From: Bacteroidota bacterium
GTDB taxonomy: Bacteria > Bacteroidota > Bacteroidia > Cytophagales > Cytophagaceae
Reading direction: 5' to 3'
NCBI GenBank assembly: GCA_023458555.1
Contig: JAEWYS010000019.1
Location: 1 to 42,886, forward strand
DNA length: 42,886 nucleotides
The position numbers and the translations under genes were made by a program. Under the pieces are notes generated by a model that ran no database searches, had not been told where the DNA came from, and worked only from the letters and a program-made list of their open reading frames with translations. Of the stretch, positions 42,863-42,886 are shown in pieces. The stretch's first letter is position 1; each line of letters opens with the position of its first letter.

Positions 42863-42886
42863 TCAAAAACGGTTGCGTATCGCATG

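Larger units (their letters stand above)
35979..42886 (+). mobile_element. Left part of a Mu-like transposable prophage
   Basis: From here on the gene order is that of a Mu-like phage: leftward repressor, divergent small DNA-binding gene, MuA-like DDE transposase, MuB-like ATPase, small early genes and a Gam-like gene. A candidate terminus 5'-TG (35979-35980) lies 6 bp before the first of two 22-bp near-repeats, mirroring the layout of transposase-binding sites at Mu ends. Base composition is lower in G+C than the host part. The right end and the structural genes are outside the window, so the exact left boundary and target duplication cannot be verified. Confidence 0.75.

Noticed and set aside
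36799..42886. Reverse transcriptase, accessory protein or template repeat of a DGR inside the window
   Set aside because: I looked through all phage reading frames and for an AAC-rich copy of the variable stretch by eye and found none. They must lie outside, if they exist.

Overview
The window is chromosomal DNA of a member of the Bacteroidota, probably an environmental Cytophagales, Sphingobacteriales or Chitinophagales type. I infer this from type IX secretion (T9SS) C-terminal sorting domains on several proteins, including one of the gliding-motility-associated type, from TAnnTTTG-like promoter elements, and from families typical of the phylum (DUF1800/DUF1501 pair, BBP2 porin, DUF5996, lipoproteins). 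The species cannot be named from this stretch.

Positions 1-35,978 are host chromosome. They hold a secreted beta-helix protein running off the left edge (1-2032, minus), an outer-membrane porin, a RibD-type reductase, an alpha/beta hydrolase, a CPBP intramembrane protease with a small membrane protein, a T9SS cargo protein, the DUF1800-DUF1501 pair (8510-12132), a small lipoprotein, an AraC/alkyltransferase fusion, two Crp/Fnr-type regulators, IPP isomerase (idi), an aldo/keto reductase, a YjbR protein and an FkbM methyltransferase. A giant 2.6-kilo-residue GH8/DUF11/Ig-like T9SS protein fills 18852-26708. After it come a Crp-pirin-YceI group, a YqaE-like lipoprotein, a YdjM-like membrane protein, a DUF5996 protein, ttcA, a family 2 glycosyltransferase and an M1 metallopeptidase.

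From about 35,979 to the right edge lies the left part of a Mu-like transposable prophage. Two 22-bp near-identical sites sit near a candidate 5'-TG terminus. They are followed by a leftward XRE repressor, an operator region of alternating TCAAGA/TCTTGA half-sites, a small Ner-like DNA-binding protein, a DDE transposase (MuA-like), an AAA ATPase (MuB-like), three small unknown genes and a Gam-like protein. The structural genes lie beyond the window.

The most striking feature is at the right end: three tandem paralogous genes (41600-42862). Their flanks are nearly identical, but an 11-codon stretch inside each differs only at first and second codon positions and never at the third. The invariant residues beside it are written in adenine-free codons. 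This is the signature expected of adenine-directed mutagenesis by a diversity-generating retroelement (DGR). No reverse transcriptase or template repeat is visible in the window, so either it lies just downstream or this is a different diversification process. Its place among early phage genes, rather than tail-fibre genes, is unusual.
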